Assembly: GCF_024345795.1 (NCBI RefSeq)
Contig: NZ_JAGQBU010000002.1
Location: 124,001 to 188,000 of the forward strand
Source: Synechococcus sp. J7-Johnson
GTDB taxonomy: Bacteria; Cyanobacteriota; Cyanobacteriia; PCC-6307; Cyanobiaceae
DNA length: 64,000 nucleotides
Direction: 5' to 3'
Under the pieces are notes generated by a model, which was not told the origin of the DNA, did not search any database, and saw only the letters and a list, made by a program, of their open reading frames with translations. Each line of letters begins with the position of its first letter. Within the stretch, counting starts at the first letter, position 1. A program made the position numbers and the translations under genes. Positions 8,651 through 17,511 of the stretch are shown in pieces.

Positions 8651-9478
8651 TCAGTCGTTCGGAGCCAATGATGGCGCAGCGCCATGGTGCCCCTGAGCCG
8701 TGGAGCTGAAGCAGCCCTGCAGCAGACGCAGGGCCTTCCCCCGGGAGCCGAGGTGCTCCTGGCACCACACCTGCACCAGTTCCAGCAGGCGCAGCCAGAC
8801 CCAGGCCGGTCCCATCAGGCTGGCGTCGCGGCAGCGGGGCAGACTGGGTCGTGGCAGCCGTTGCAGCAGGGCCAACTCAGAAGCGTTCAGCACCAGCATC
8901 GACCCGGCCACCGAGCCGATCGCCAGCCCCTCGCTGGGCAGCAGGCTGCAGCGCCAGTCGCGGTTGCCCAGGGGAGGGGCCAGGGGCTCACCGCTGCGGG
9001 CACAGCGCTGCAGCGGTAGCCCGTAGCCCCCCAGTGCCAGCAGGTGCACATGCCCTTGCACAGCGATCGCCAGCGCCTCAAGGCTGTCCTGATGCTCGCT
9101 CACCACCGATTCCAGTCGACGCAGCTGCAGGGTGAGGTCGTCGAGGGCTCCAGCCACCCCATCCCCCTCGGGCACCAGGCGCAGGCAGAGCTCCGCCAGC
9201 GACTGGGCGGCTGCGAGGGCTTCGAGGCGCTGGCCCAGCTGGCTGAAGCTGTGGATCACCCGAAGCTGGCGCACACGCCGCAGGCCACGGCCACCGCCGA
9301 CCTGGAGCCGCAACTGGGACAGGGGCACGGCCGCCGCCAGGCTGCTGCGGGGCCGCCGGGCGCCAGGCACCGCCAGGCGGCTGAGGCCACCTCCTTCGCT
9401 GAGCAGGGTGAGCAGCCGGTCGTGCTCCCCGAGGGGGCCACATTTCAGCGAGAGACCCTCCAGCGATTCCTCGGGCAT
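8651..9478 (-). CDS. recO: DNA repair protein RecO
   Basis: RecO helps load RecA on SSB-coated DNA in the RecF pathway. The 275-residue protein has the N-terminal OB-fold pattern with LKCGPLGEHDRLLTLLSEGGG and the central helical part. The zinc-finger region of many RecO proteins is reduced here: only Cys residues in LQRCARSGEP and DWRCSLLP are seen. Its ATG overlaps the deoC stop in an ATGA, so it is translationally coupled to deoC. Confidence 0.9.
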   Translation of the reverse strand: MPEESLEGLSLKCGPLGEHDRLLTLLSEGGGLSRLAVPGARRPRSSLAAAVPLSQLRLQVGGGRGLRRVRQLRVIHSFSQLGQRLEALAAAQSLAELCLRLVPEGDGVAGALDDLTLQLRRLESVVSEHQDSLEALAIAVQGHVHLLALGGYGLPLQRCARSGEPLAPPLGNRDWRCSLLPSEGLAIGSVAGSMLVLNASELALLQRLPRPSLPRCRDASLMGPAWVWLRLLELVQVWCQEHLGSRGKALRLLQGCFSSTAQGHHGAAPSLAPND

Positions 9479-10161
9479 CAGGCCGGGGCGCGCATGGCCT
9501 CGATCAGGGCCACGCCGCGGCTGGTGCCAAGGCGTGTGGCACCGGCGGCCACCAGATCGAAGGCCTGCTCCAGCTCGGCGATGCCACCGGAAGCCTGGAT
9601 TCCCGCCCGCCCCCGGGCCAGCTCGCGCAAGTGGGCCACCTGCTCTGGGGTCACGGGAGATCCGAAGCCACTGCCGGTCTTGAGGTAGGCGGCTCCGGCA
9701 TCGATCGAGGCCTCCACCAGCAGCTCCAGGGCGGCGGAATCCAGTCGTGCCACGTCCTGAATCACCTTGACCGGCAAGCCGAGTTCCACGATCGTCCCCA
9801 GCTCCTCATAAATCAAACTGCCATTCCCATCGGCAAGGGCGCCGAAATCGGGCACAACATCAAGCTCGTCAGCGCCAGCGCTGGCGGCGGCCTCCGCTTC
9901 TGCCAGCTTGATCAAGGCCGGCACCGCGCCGAAGGGGAAGGCCACCACGGCCACCAGCTTGACGCTGCCAGATCCGCCGAGCCGTTCGCGGGCGGCAGCC
10001 ACCCAGCGAGATGAAACGCAGACTGCCGCAAAGCCGTAGTGCCGCGCCTGGTCACAGGCCTGGTGCACATGCTCCAGGCCCCGGTGTGGATCCAGGAGAG
10101 CATGTTCAATGAGTGGGGCCAGATCGGGCAAGGGCCCCCTGAACCTTGAGTCACGCATCAC
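9478..10161 (-). CDS. deoC: Deoxyribose-phosphate aldolase
   Basis: Class I aldolase cleaving 2-deoxyribose 5-phosphate to glyceraldehyde 3-phosphate and acetaldehyde. The 227-residue protein has the Schiff-base lysine K161 (AYLKTGSGFG) and D101 (ELDVV, equivalent to E. coli D102). The second active-site lysine (E. coli K201, normally in KPAGG or KASGG) is replaced by Gln189 in IQASGGI. In E. coli this lysine tunes the pKa of the Schiff-base lysine, so activity may be low or altered. It is followed by recO with a 4-bp overlap. Confidence 0.88.
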   Translation of the reverse strand: MMRDSRFRGPLPDLAPLIEHALLDPHRGLEHVHQACDQARHYGFAAVCVSSRWVAAARERLGGSGSVKLVAVVAFPFGAVPALIKLAEAEAAASAGADELDVVPDFGALADGNGSLIYEELGTIVELGLPVKVIQDVARLDSAALELLVEASIDAGAAYLKTGSGFGSPVTPEQVAHLRELARGRAGIQASGGIAELEQAFDLVAAGATRLGTSRGVALIEAMRAPA

Positions 10162-10186
10162 AGGGGCCAGGGGGAGTCAGCATGGA

Positions 10187-10774
10187 TCAGGATTCCTTCG
10201 GCTGGATCACACCAAATCCACCATGGTTGCGGCGATAGACCACCTGGATACCACCGCTGGATTCCTCCCGGAACACATAAAAATCGTGGTCGATCAGCTC
10301 CAGCTGGTGCAGGGCCTGATCCAGGCTCATTGCAGGCATGGAAAAGTACTTGCGCCGCACGGCGGGAACAGGCAGGGTCGGCTCCCTGTCCCCGATCAGA
10401 TCATGGGGAAGAACTTCCTCCAGGCTGGGCGGTTCGGTATCGTCGCCCATGGCTCCAGATGATCCGGCGCCGTGATGATCACTGAGGCGATCCTTGTAAC
10501 GGCGGAGTTGGCGGCTCAGTTTGCTCGCCACCATGTCGATGCTGGCGTAGAGGTTCTCACTGCGTTCCTGGGCGCGGATCACTACCCCATTGGCATATAC
10601 CGTGACCTCAGCGGTCTGTTGGGCCACCCTGGGATTGCGCGCCACGGAGAGATGAACATCGGCTTCTTTGACCAGCCCTTCGTAGTGATTGATGGCCCGT
10701 CCAAGCTTCGCTTCCGTGTAATCGCGGATCGCCGGCGTGACATCGAGATTGCGGCCGTGAATCAACAGCTTCAT
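10187..10774 (-). CDS. hpf: Long-form ribosome hibernation promoting factor (LrtA type)
   Basis: Binds idle 70S ribosomes and promotes their dimerisation in the dark or under starvation. The 195-residue protein has an N-terminal S30AE/YfiA domain ([19 protein letters not shown] to about residue 100) and a C-terminal dimerisation domain ([30 protein letters not shown]). A variable linker separates them. I chose ATG 10774, which fits the family N-terminus and has a GAGG about 11 nt upstream. In other cyanobacteria this gene is lrtA, a light-repressed transcript. It is divergent from lipB with 53 bp between starts. Confidence 0.94.
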   Translation of the reverse strand: MKLLIHGRNLDVTPAIRDYTEAKLGRAINHYEGLVKEADVHLSVARNPRVAQQTAEVTVYANGVVIRAQERSENLYASIDMVASKLSRQLRRYKDRLSDHHGAGSSGAMGDDTEPPSLEEVLPHDLIGDREPTLPVPAVRRKYFSMPAMSLDQALHQLELIDHDFYVFREESSGGIQVVYRRNHGGFGVIQPKES

Positions 10775-10827
10775 CGAGCAGTCCCCTCGCTGGTCGTTGT
10801 GGATCAACTGTAGGAAGCCATTCGCAC

Positions 10828-11505
10828 ATGACTTCGGCCCTCGACGCAATCCTTTTTGAACCACCCCTGCCCGTGCCTTTTGACCAGGCCTGGGCCTGGC
10901 AGCGGCAGCTGCAGGCGCGGCTGCTGCGCGACCCCGATGGCCCAGAAGCTCTGCTGCTGCTCCAGCACCCCCCCTGCTACACCCTTGGCCGCGGCGCCAG
11001 CGAGGGGTTCCTGCGCTTCGATCCCGCCGATCCTCCCGCCCCCCTCTTCCGCATTGACCGCGGTGGCGAGGTGACCCACCACCTCCCCGGCCAGCTGGTG
11101 GCTTATCCGGTGCTGGCGCTGCAGCGCCACGGTGGCGATCTCCACCTTTACCTGCGCGATCTGGAAGGAGCTGTGCTGGAGGTGCTGGCGGCCCTTGGAC
11201 TTCAAGGAGAGCGACAGAAGGGCCTGACCGGTGTCTGGCTGGAGGGGCGCAAGGTGGCGGCGATCGGCGTGAGTGCGCGCCGCTGGATCAGCCAGCACGG
11301 CCTTGCTCTCAACGTGACCTGCCCGCTGGAGGGGTTCAGCGCCATCGTCCCCTGCGGATTGAGGGGTCATGGGGTGACGCGACTGAGCGACTGGTGCCCA
11401 GGGATCACCACCGCGATGGTTCAGATCCTGTTGTGCCAGGCCCTGGCCCGGAGGTTCGGGTTGGGGCTCCGGCCACCGAAGCCCACGGAACTGCCCTGGC
11501 GGTGA
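10828..11505 (+). CDS. lipB: Octanoyltransferase LipB
   Basis: Transfers octanoyl groups from octanoyl-ACP to the lipoyl domains of E2 subunits and glycine cleavage H protein, the first step of lipoate assembly. The 225-residue protein has the [18 protein letters not shown] block, catalytic Lys142 ([10 protein letters not shown]) and the acyl-accepting Cys176 (IVPCG). The likely substrate, pyruvate dehydrogenase E2, is coded about 2.6 kb downstream on the same strand. An AMP-forming acyl synthetase starts 29 bp after the stop. Confidence 0.95.
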   Translation: MTSALDAILFEPPLPVPFDQAWAWQRQLQARLLRDPDGPEALLLLQHPPCYTLGRGASEGFLRFDPADPPAPLFRIDRGGEVTHHLPGQLVAYPVLALQRHGGDLHLYLRDLEGAVLEVLAALGLQGERQKGLTGVWLEGRKVAAIGVSARRWISQHGLALNVTCPLEGFSAIVPCGLRGHGVTRLSDWCPGITTAMVQILLCQALARRFGLGLRPPKPTELPWR

Positions 11506-11534
11506 TAAGCCTGGGCCACGCTCAGGACGAAAAG

Positions 11535-13526
11535 ATGGATGGCAAGGCCTCTGCTGGCAGGCTTTCAGACAGCACAGCCTCGGTTCTCTGGTCGGGGGAT
11601 CGGCTCGATGAACAGGCCCTGTCCCAGCGCGATGACTGGTATGGACTTCAGGGGCTGGAGGGCCTGTGGCCGATCCTTGCTCAGCGTCATGGCGAGGCGA
11701 TCGCTCTCGATGCCCCCCACGCCCGTCCGCCGGAGCAGCTCTCCTTCCGCGAGCTCGACGCCCGCATCGAGTGGGCAGCAGCTGCCTTCGCGCAACTTGG
11801 CCTTGGGGAGGGCGAGGTGGTGGCCCTGTTCGCAGAGAACAGTCCCCGCTGGCTGGTGGCTGATCAGGGGATCATGCGCTGCGGGGCGGCGGATGCCGTG
11901 CGCGGCAGCAGCGCACCCATTGAGGAGCTCCTCTACATCCTTGACGACTGCGGGGCCGTCGGAATGGTGGTGGAGTCCGCGGCTCTGCTGGAGCGTCTGG
12001 CCCAGGAGCCCGGAGCCCTGGCCCGGCTGCGCTTCGTGGTGCTGCTGGAAGACGAAGCTCCAGCAATCGACTGCAGCACCTCATCCACCGGGCCGCGTCA
12101 GCTGAGCTGGGAGGCCTTCGAGACCCTGGGCCGTGGGGAGAACGCCCCCGTTCCGCCATTGCCGAGCCGGGGCCCTGAGCGGCTGGCCACCCTGCTCTAC
12201 ACCTCAGGCACCACCGGCCGACCCAAGGGTGTCCCCCTCAGCCACGCCAATCTGCTGCACCAGCTGCGCACCCTGGGGGTGGCCGTGGCTCCACGTCCGG
12301 CCGATCGAGTGCTCAGCGTGCTGCCGATCTGGCATGCCTACGAACGCACTGCCGAATACTTCCTGCTCTCCTGTGGCTGCCGCCAGAGCTACACCACCCT
12401 CAAGCATCTGCGCCCTGATCTCCAGCGGGTGAGGCCGCAGTACATGATCAGCGTGCCGAGGCTGTGGGAGGCCCTGCTGGCCGGCTTTGAGGACGCCCTT
12501 GAGGCCATGCCTCCCTCCCGTCAGGGCTTGATCCGCCAGGCCCTGCGGCTGAGCCGCTGGCATGGCCAGTCGCGCCGTCGCGCACTTGATCTCACCCTGG
12601 AGCCCGAATCGCTGCCAGGACGTCTGGGCGCAGGCCTTGCCTGGTTGCTGAGCTGGCCGGGGCACCGCCTGGCTGCTGCCCTGCTCTGGCCCAAGGTGCG
12701 CCAGCAGCTCTCGGGCGGAGCCCTGCGCACGGCCATCAGTGGTGGAGGTGCACTGGCCCTGCATGTGGATGGCTTCTTCGAAGCGATCGGCATCGAGCTG
12801 CTCGTGGGTTACGGACTCACCGAAACCAGCCCGGTGCTGGCCTGTCGCCGCCCCTGGCGGAACCGTCGTGGCAGCGCGGGGCAGCCCCTGCCGGATACGG
12901 AATTGCGCATCGTCGATCCCGAGAGCGGCGCGCTGCTGGTCTGGCGCCAGCGGGGCCGGGTTCTCGCCCGGGGCCCCCAGGTGATGGCTGGATACTTCGG
13001 CAAGCCCGAGGCCACCGCCGCTGTGCTGGATGGCGCCGGCTGGTTCGACACGGGCGATCTGGGCCAGCTTCTGGCTGATGGAACCCTGGTCCTCACAGGC
13101 CGGGCAAAGGACACGATCGTGCTCAGCAGTGGCGAAAACATCGAACCGGGTCCTCTGGAGGAGGCCCTGGTGGCCCATCCGCTGGTGGAGCAGGTGATGC
13201 TGGTGGGCCAGGACCGCCGTCAGCTCGCTGCCCTGGTGGTTCCCCGCCCGGAGCCGCTGGCCGCCTTCGCCAGGGCGCGGGAGCTGACGGACCCGGGTGG
13301 CGCTGTTTCCGTAGCCGATCGGGCCCTGCTGAGGGCCCTCAGTGGTGAATTCAACCGACTGCTGGCGGCCAGGCCCGGATCGCGGCCCGACGAACGCCTG
13401 GCCGGGGTGGCGCTGGTGGAGCCCTTCTCGATCGAGAATGGACTGCTCACCCAGACCCTCAAGCAACGCCGGGATCGCATCACCGACCGCGACGCCGGCG
13501 CGATAGAGGCGATCTACCAGGCCTGA
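11535..13526 (+). CDS. aas: AMP-binding acyl-ACP/acyl-CoA synthetase
   Basis: Activates fatty acids through an acyl-adenylate. The 663-residue protein has the AMP-binding P-loop YTSGTTGRPKG at residues 222-232, the GYGLTETSP motif, the adenylate-binding WFDTGDLG and the hinge region LTGRAKDTIVLSSGENIEP. Cyanobacteria generally have one such long-chain enzyme, which acts as acyl-ACP synthetase (Aas) and recycles free fatty acids. The symbol follows that expectation and is an inference. An upstream in-frame extension reaching 11394 would overlap lipB, so I chose ATG 11535, with AGGA 8-11 nt upstream. Confidence 0.9.
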   Translation: MDGKASAGRLSDSTASVLWSGDRLDEQALSQRDDWYGLQGLEGLWPILAQRHGEAIALDAPHARPPEQLSFRELDARIEWAAAAFAQLGLGEGEVVALFAENSPRWLVADQGIMRCGAADAVRGSSAPIEELLYILDDCGAVGMVVESAALLERLAQEPGALARLRFVVLLEDEAPAIDCSTSSTGPRQLSWEAFETLGRGENAPVPPLPSRGPERLATLLYTSGTTGRPKGVPLSHANLLHQLRTLGVAVAPRPADRVLSVLPIWHAYERTAEYFLLSCGCRQSYTTLKHLRPDLQRVRPQYMISVPRLWEALLAGFEDALEAMPPSRQGLIRQALRLSRWHGQSRRRALDLTLEPESLPGRLGAGLAWLLSWPGHRLAAALLWPKVRQQLSGGALRTAISGGGALALHVDGFFEAIGIELLVGYGLTETSPVLACRRPWRNRRGSAGQPLPDTELRIVDPESGALLVWRQRGRVLARGPQVMAGYFGKPEATAAVLDGAGWFDTGDLGQLLADGTLVLTGRAKDTIVLSSGENIEPGPLEEALVAHPLVEQVMLVGQDRRQLAALVVPRPEPLAAFARARELTDPGGAVSVADRALLRALSGEFNRLLAARPGSRPDERLAGVALVEPFSIENGLLTQTLKQRRDRITDRDAGAIEAIYQA

Positions 13527-13593
13527 GCTCCACGCCCCCGCGGTTGACCGCTGGACGCCTGGCTGAGAGCCTGGTCTCTGCGATCCCTCTCCC

Positions 13594-14037
13594 ATGACTG
13601 AAGGCCACACCCTCTCGATCAAGCGCACGATCACGGTGCGGGCCGTGGTCACCCCCCGCTGGAAGGAGGACGCCGAGCGGGAGCTGAGTGCCGCGCTGAG
13701 CAACAGTGATCAGCAGCTGTCCCAGCTGGAGCAGGAGGGCCAGCAGCTGGTGGATGAGATCCGCCGACAGAGCCTGAACCCGCTCGATCCGCGCGTGCAG
13801 GAGCAGGTGGCCTCCGTGCAGCAGCAGGTGGCGGCCAAGCGGGCCGAGTTCGAGGACCAGAAGCGCACTCTGCTGGAGCAGCAGCGCCAGGTGCGCGATC
13901 TCGAGTTCGATCAGATCGTCGACCAGGGCCAGATCGAGGGCACCTGCAAGATCAAGGTGGGCGACAATCTGGTGGAAAAGCTGCAGGTGGCAGTGCTGGT
14001 GCGCGACGGCGTGGTGGAGGCGATCGAGGGGGGCTGA
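13594..14037 (+). CDS. YlqD family protein
   Basis: A 147-residue protein with a central Gln/Glu-rich coiled coil (about residues 35-105) flanked by short beta-rich ends (SIKRTITVRAVVTPRWKED at the start, GTCKIKVGDNLVEKLQVAVLV at the end). This matches the YlqD family, whose role is unknown. No signal peptide or membrane segment is seen. It lies between the acyl synthetase and the E2 gene, separated by 67 and 68 bp, all on the same strand. Confidence 0.75.
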   Translation: MTEGHTLSIKRTITVRAVVTPRWKEDAERELSAALSNSDQQLSQLEQEGQQLVDEIRRQSLNPLDPRVQEQVASVQQQVAAKRAEFEDQKRTLLEQQRQVRDLEFDQIVDQGQIEGTCKIKVGDNLVEKLQVAVLVRDGVVEAIEGG

Positions 14038-14105
14038 TCTTCTGGCTCGGTGATCGGAGGGTTCCCACGTAAAATCCTGACGCAGCCTGCATTGGGATCA
14101 GGACT

Positions 14106-15455
14106 TTGGCGACCCACGAAATCTTCATGCCCGCCCTGAGCTCCACGATGACGGAGGGCAAGATCGTGGAGTGGCTGAAGAAGCCCGGGGATCGCGTCGA
14201 GAGGGGCGAATCGGTGCTGGTCGTTGAGTCCGACAAGGCCGACATGGATGTGGAGGCCTTCCAGGAGGGCTTCCTCGCTTCGGTGCTGCTTCCCTCCGGC
14301 GGCACGGCCCCGGTGGGTGAAACCATCGGTCTGATTGTCGAAACCGAGGCGGAGATCGCGGCGGTTCAGGCTTCTGCGCCGGCGGCACCGGCAATGGCTG
14401 CCCCGGTTGCACCAGCACCAGCGGAGGCCCCAGCCCCTGTGGCTGCTGCTGCTCCTGCCGCTGCTTCTGCAGCGCCACCGGCTGCTGTGGTGATGGCAGT
14501 GCCCGCACCAGTGGTTACTCCTGTGGCCGGCGGGCGGCTGGTGGCCACCCCGCGCGCGCGCAAGCTCGCAGCTCAGCTCGGTGTGGCTCTTGAAAGCCTG
14601 CGGGGCAGTGGCCCCCATGGCCGCATCCAGGCCGAAGACGTTGAGCGGGCCGCTGGTCAGGCCGCCAGCCTGCCCCGAGTGGCGGAGGGCACAGCTCCGG
14701 CGGTTTCAGCCATGCCTGCCCCCGCCGGGTCTGCCAACGGCTCAGCGGCACCGGCCGCCGTCGGTAAGACCTTCGGCAACCCTGGCGACACGGTGGCTTT
14801 CAACACGCTCCAGGCGGCGGTCAACCGCAACATGCTGGCCAGCCTGGCAGTGCCCTGTTTCCACGTGGGCTACACGATCAGCACCGACCGGCTCGATGCG
14901 TTCGCCAAGACGGTGAAGAGCAAGGGTGTCACCATGACGGCCCTGCTCGCCAAGGCGGTGGGTGTCGTTCTAGCCCGTCACCCCCAGGTCAATGCATCCT
15001 TCAGCGAGGCCGGCATGGTCTATCCCCCCGCCATCAATGTCGCCGTGGCGGTGGCCATGGATGATGGAGGTCTGATCACACCGGTACTGGCCGCGGCCGA
15101 CCGCACCGATCTCTACAGCCTCTCGCGCTCGTGGGCCGACCTGGTGGCTCGCTCCCGCTCCAAGCAGCTCAAGCCCGAGGAGTACAGCACCGGTACCTTC
15201 ACACTCTCCAATCTGGGGATGTACGGCGTCGACCGCTTCGACGCGATCCTGCCACCGGGCACAGGTGCGATCCTGGCCGTGGCGGCTTCCCGTCCAGCCG
15301 TGGTGGCCGGCAAGGACGGCTCGATTGCTGTCAAACGCCAGATGCAGGTGAACCTCACGGCCGATCACCGGGTCATCTACGGCACCCATGCCGCTGCTTT
15401 CCTCAAGGATCTGGCCCAGCTGATCGAGACGGCGCCAGAAAGCCTGGCCCTCTGA
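14106..15455 (+). CDS. pdhC: Pyruvate dehydrogenase E2, dihydrolipoamide acetyltransferase
   Basis: Core subunit of the pyruvate dehydrogenase complex; moves the acetyl group from lipoyl-lysine to CoA. The 449-residue protein has a lipoyl domain (residues 1-80, lipoylated Lys in VESDKADMDV), an Ala/Pro-rich linker, an E1/E3-binding domain (TPRARKLAAQLGVALESLRG) and a catalytic domain ending with the active-site His in DHRVIYG. The start is TTG 14106 with AGGA 3-6 nt upstream; later ATGs would remove the conserved MATHEIFMPALSSTM opening. The linker is rich in Ala codons. pdhA lies far away at the right edge. Confidence 0.95.
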   Translation: MATHEIFMPALSSTMTEGKIVEWLKKPGDRVERGESVLVVESDKADMDVEAFQEGFLASVLLPSGGTAPVGETIGLIVETEAEIAAVQASAPAAPAMAAPVAPAPAEAPAPVAAAAPAAASAAPPAAVVMAVPAPVVTPVAGGRLVATPRARKLAAQLGVALESLRGSGPHGRIQAEDVERAAGQAASLPRVAEGTAPAVSAMPAPAGSANGSAAPAAVGKTFGNPGDTVAFNTLQAAVNRNMLASLAVPCFHVGYTISTDRLDAFAKTVKSKGVTMTALLAKAVGVVLARHPQVNASFSEAGMVYPPAINVAVAVAMDDGGLITPVLAAADRTDLYSLSRSWADLVARSRSKQLKPEEYSTGTFTLSNLGMYGVDRFDAILPPGTGAILAVAASRPAVVAGKDGSIAVKRQMQVNLTADHRVIYGTHAAAFLKDLAQLIETAPESLAL

Positions 15456-15494
15456 ACTTTCGTTGTTTCCTCGGCCCCTCCGGGGCCTGCACCC

Positions 15495-16652
15495 CTGAGC
15501 GATCCGTCCGCTGATCTGCGGCTCTCCAGTTACACCTACGACCTGCCGCCGTCGTTCATTGCCCAGACGCCCGTCGAGCCGCGCCACAGCGCCCGCTTGC
15601 TGGCCCTCGGCCCCGCAACAGTTGGCTCAGGCGCAGAGCAGCAGGTCAGACATCTCAGTGTCTGGGACCTGCAGGAGGAGCTTCGCCCAGGTGATCTGCT
15701 CGTGGTCAACGACACCCGGGTGCTCAAGGCCCGGTTGCAGGCCCGCCGCGCCAGTGGAGGTGCAGTGGAGTTGCTCGTGCTCCAACCACACAACATTGCT
15801 GCGCCGCGGGAGGCGGCAGTGGCTTCCAGCGAAAGTTGCTGGATCTGCCTGGTGCGTCCGGGTAAGCGGGTGCGGCCTGGTGAGGTGCTCCAGCTCGAAG
15901 CCGCCGGCCAGCCGTCCCTGCCACTGGAGGTGGTGGCGCTCGATGAGACCACAGGTGGAAGGGTGATCCGCTTCCCCCCCGGCTGCATCGACGCCGCTTC
16001 GATCGAAGCTCTGTTGCAGCGCTACGGGGCGATGCCGCTGCCCCCTTACATCCAGCATCCGGATCCTGAGCAGGAAAGCCGCTACCAGACCCGCTATGCC
16101 ACCAGGCCTGGAGCGGTGGCAGCCCCGACGGCGGGCCTGCACCTGAGTGATGAGCTGCTGGAGGCAATCCGCGCCAGGGGCGTGGAGATAGCCACCGCCA
16201 CGCTGCACGTGGGTATCGGCACCTTTCGCCCCCTGGAGGAGGAGGACCTATCCAGTCTTGATCTGCACAGCGAGTGGGTGGAGATAAGCGAGGATCTGGT
16301 GGATGCCGTGGCTGCGTGTCGGTTGCGGGGCGGGCGGGTGATCGCGATCGGCACCACCAGCGTCCGCAGCCTGGAAGGTGTGGCTGCGTTCCACGACGGC
16401 AACCTGGTGCCCTTCCGCGGACCGGTCAACCTGGTGATCCAGCCTGGATTCCGTTTTCAGGTGGTGCAGGGACTGCTCACTAATTTCCACCTGCCCCGCA
16501 GCTCGCTGTTGCTGCTGGTGAGTGCCCTGATAGGTCGGCCGCGGCTGCTGGAGCTTTACGAGGAGGCCAAGCGGCAGGGTTACCGATTCTTTTCTTATGG
16601 CGATGCCATGTGGATCTCTCCTGAAGCGGTTGAGGAGGCGGCTCGCCCCTGA
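15495..16652 (+). CDS. queA: tRNA preQ1(34) S-adenosylmethionine ribosyltransferase-isomerase
   Basis: Makes epoxyqueuosine at the wobble position of tRNAs with GUN anticodons. The enzyme has the family N-terminus LSSYTYDLPPSFIAQTPVEP followed by RHSARLL, then VNDTRVLKARL, PTAGLHL and FHLPRSSLLLLVSALIG. The first ATG, GTG or TTG codon (15597) lies after the conserved opening, so translation must begin upstream of it. In the open region after the E2 stop only CTG codons (15495, 15516) are plausible, and I used 15495. A sequencing error or an unusual start such as CTG or AUU-type is possible. The product is about 385 residues from 15495. Confidence 0.85.
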   Translation: MSDPSADLRLSSYTYDLPPSFIAQTPVEPRHSARLLALGPATVGSGAEQQVRHLSVWDLQEELRPGDLLVVNDTRVLKARLQARRASGGAVELLVLQPHNIAAPREAAVASSESCWICLVRPGKRVRPGEVLQLEAAGQPSLPLEVVALDETTGGRVIRFPPGCIDAASIEALLQRYGAMPLPPYIQHPDPEQESRYQTRYATRPGAVAAPTAGLHLSDELLEAIRARGVEIATATLHVGIGTFRPLEEEDLSSLDLHSEWVEISEDLVDAVAACRLRGGRVIAIGTTSVRSLEGVAAFHDGNLVPFRGPVNLVIQPGFRFQVVQGLLTNFHLPRSSLLLLVSALIGRPRLLELYEEAKRQGYRFFSYGDAMWISPEAVEEAARP

Positions 16653-16676
16653 GCAGGGAGCCACCTCCGGCTGGAT

Positions 16677-16695
16677 GGCCCCAAGGGAAGGGGCC
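16677..16695. terminator. Hairpin in the convergent queA/sodB gap
   Basis: A 6-bp GC stem (GGCCCC / GGGGCC) with a 7-nt purine loop sits 24 bp after the queA stop and just before the sodB stop. It has no T tract on either strand, so a role as a bidirectional terminator is only suggested. Confidence 0.35.
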
Positions 16696-16703
16696 GGTGA
16701 GAA

Positions 16704-17303
16704 TCAGGCGGCGGCCAGGTTGGCGGCCACGAAGTCCCAGTTCACCAGCTTTTCAAGGAAGGTGGTCATGTAATCCGGGCGCCTGTTCTGATAGTCGAGG
16801 TAGTAAGCATGTTCCCAGACATCCATCGTCAGGAGTGCTTTCTGACCGTGGGCTAGGGGCAGATCAGCGTTGGCGGTCTTGGTGATCTTCAGAGTGTCGC
16901 CATCGAGGATCAGCCAGGCCCAGCCGCTGCCGAACTGGGTGGCACCAGCGGTCTTGAACTGCTCAACGAAGGCCTCGAAGCTGCCGAAGTCGGCGTTGAT
17001 TTTATCGGCGAGGGCTCCGCTGGGCTGGCCGCCACCACCGGGTTTCATGCACTGCCAGTAGAAGCTGTGGTTCCACACCTGGGCCGCGTTGTTGAACACT
17101 CCAGCCTTGGAGGGATCTCCGGCCACGCTTGTGATCACCTCCTCGAGGCTCTGGCCGTCAAGGTCGGTACCTTCGATCAGTTTGTTGAGGTTGGTGACGT
17201 AGGCGGCGTGGTGCTTGCCGTGATGAAACTCGAGGGTGTTCTGCGAGATATGGGGTTCGAGCGCGTTGATGTCGTAAGGGAGAGCGGGCAGCGTGTGAGC
17301 CAT
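16704..17303 (-). CDS. sodB: Cytosolic superoxide dismutase, Fe type
   Basis: A 199-residue enzyme removing superoxide in the cytosol. Metal ligands are His27, His79, Asp161 and His165. Gln75 in NNAAQVWNH and Ala at the Mn-type Gln position (TANADLP) are the Fe-type marks. I chose ATG 17303, where the family N-terminus [11 protein letters not shown] begins; upstream in-frame codons give an unrelated sequence. No signal peptide is present, unlike the Mn-type paralogue at 3848. About 208 bp upstream is non-coding and should hold its promoter. Confidence 0.96.
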   Translation of the reverse strand: MAHTLPALPYDINALEPHISQNTLEFHHGKHHAAYVTNLNKLIEGTDLDGQSLEEVITSVAGDPSKAGVFNNAAQVWNHSFYWQCMKPGGGGQPSGALADKINADFGSFEAFVEQFKTAGATQFGSGWAWLILDGDTLKITKTANADLPLAHGQKALLTMDVWEHAYYLDYQNRRPDYMTTFLEKLVNWDFVAANLAAA

Positions 17304-17511
17304 GAACAGTGCAACGAAGGGGGAAAGGGCGGAGCCCATGGGGGACCGCCTGTTGAGGCGGCATGGCACAGGCCTGTGGCTGAGTCCCGGCGGCACGTCG
17401 AGAAAAGGCGAGCTGGATCTGTCACCAATGTGACCATGAACAGCTTGACCGGCGGTCCACCGGAGCTCTCATATTAACGAGATGAGCCCTGGCCCAGTTG
17501 CAGGATGAGGC

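Noticed and set aside
12204-13703. 499-codon minus-strand frame
   Set aside because: Antisense to the acyl synthetase, which has complete motifs. The shadow has Gln/Gly/Ala runs and no motif.
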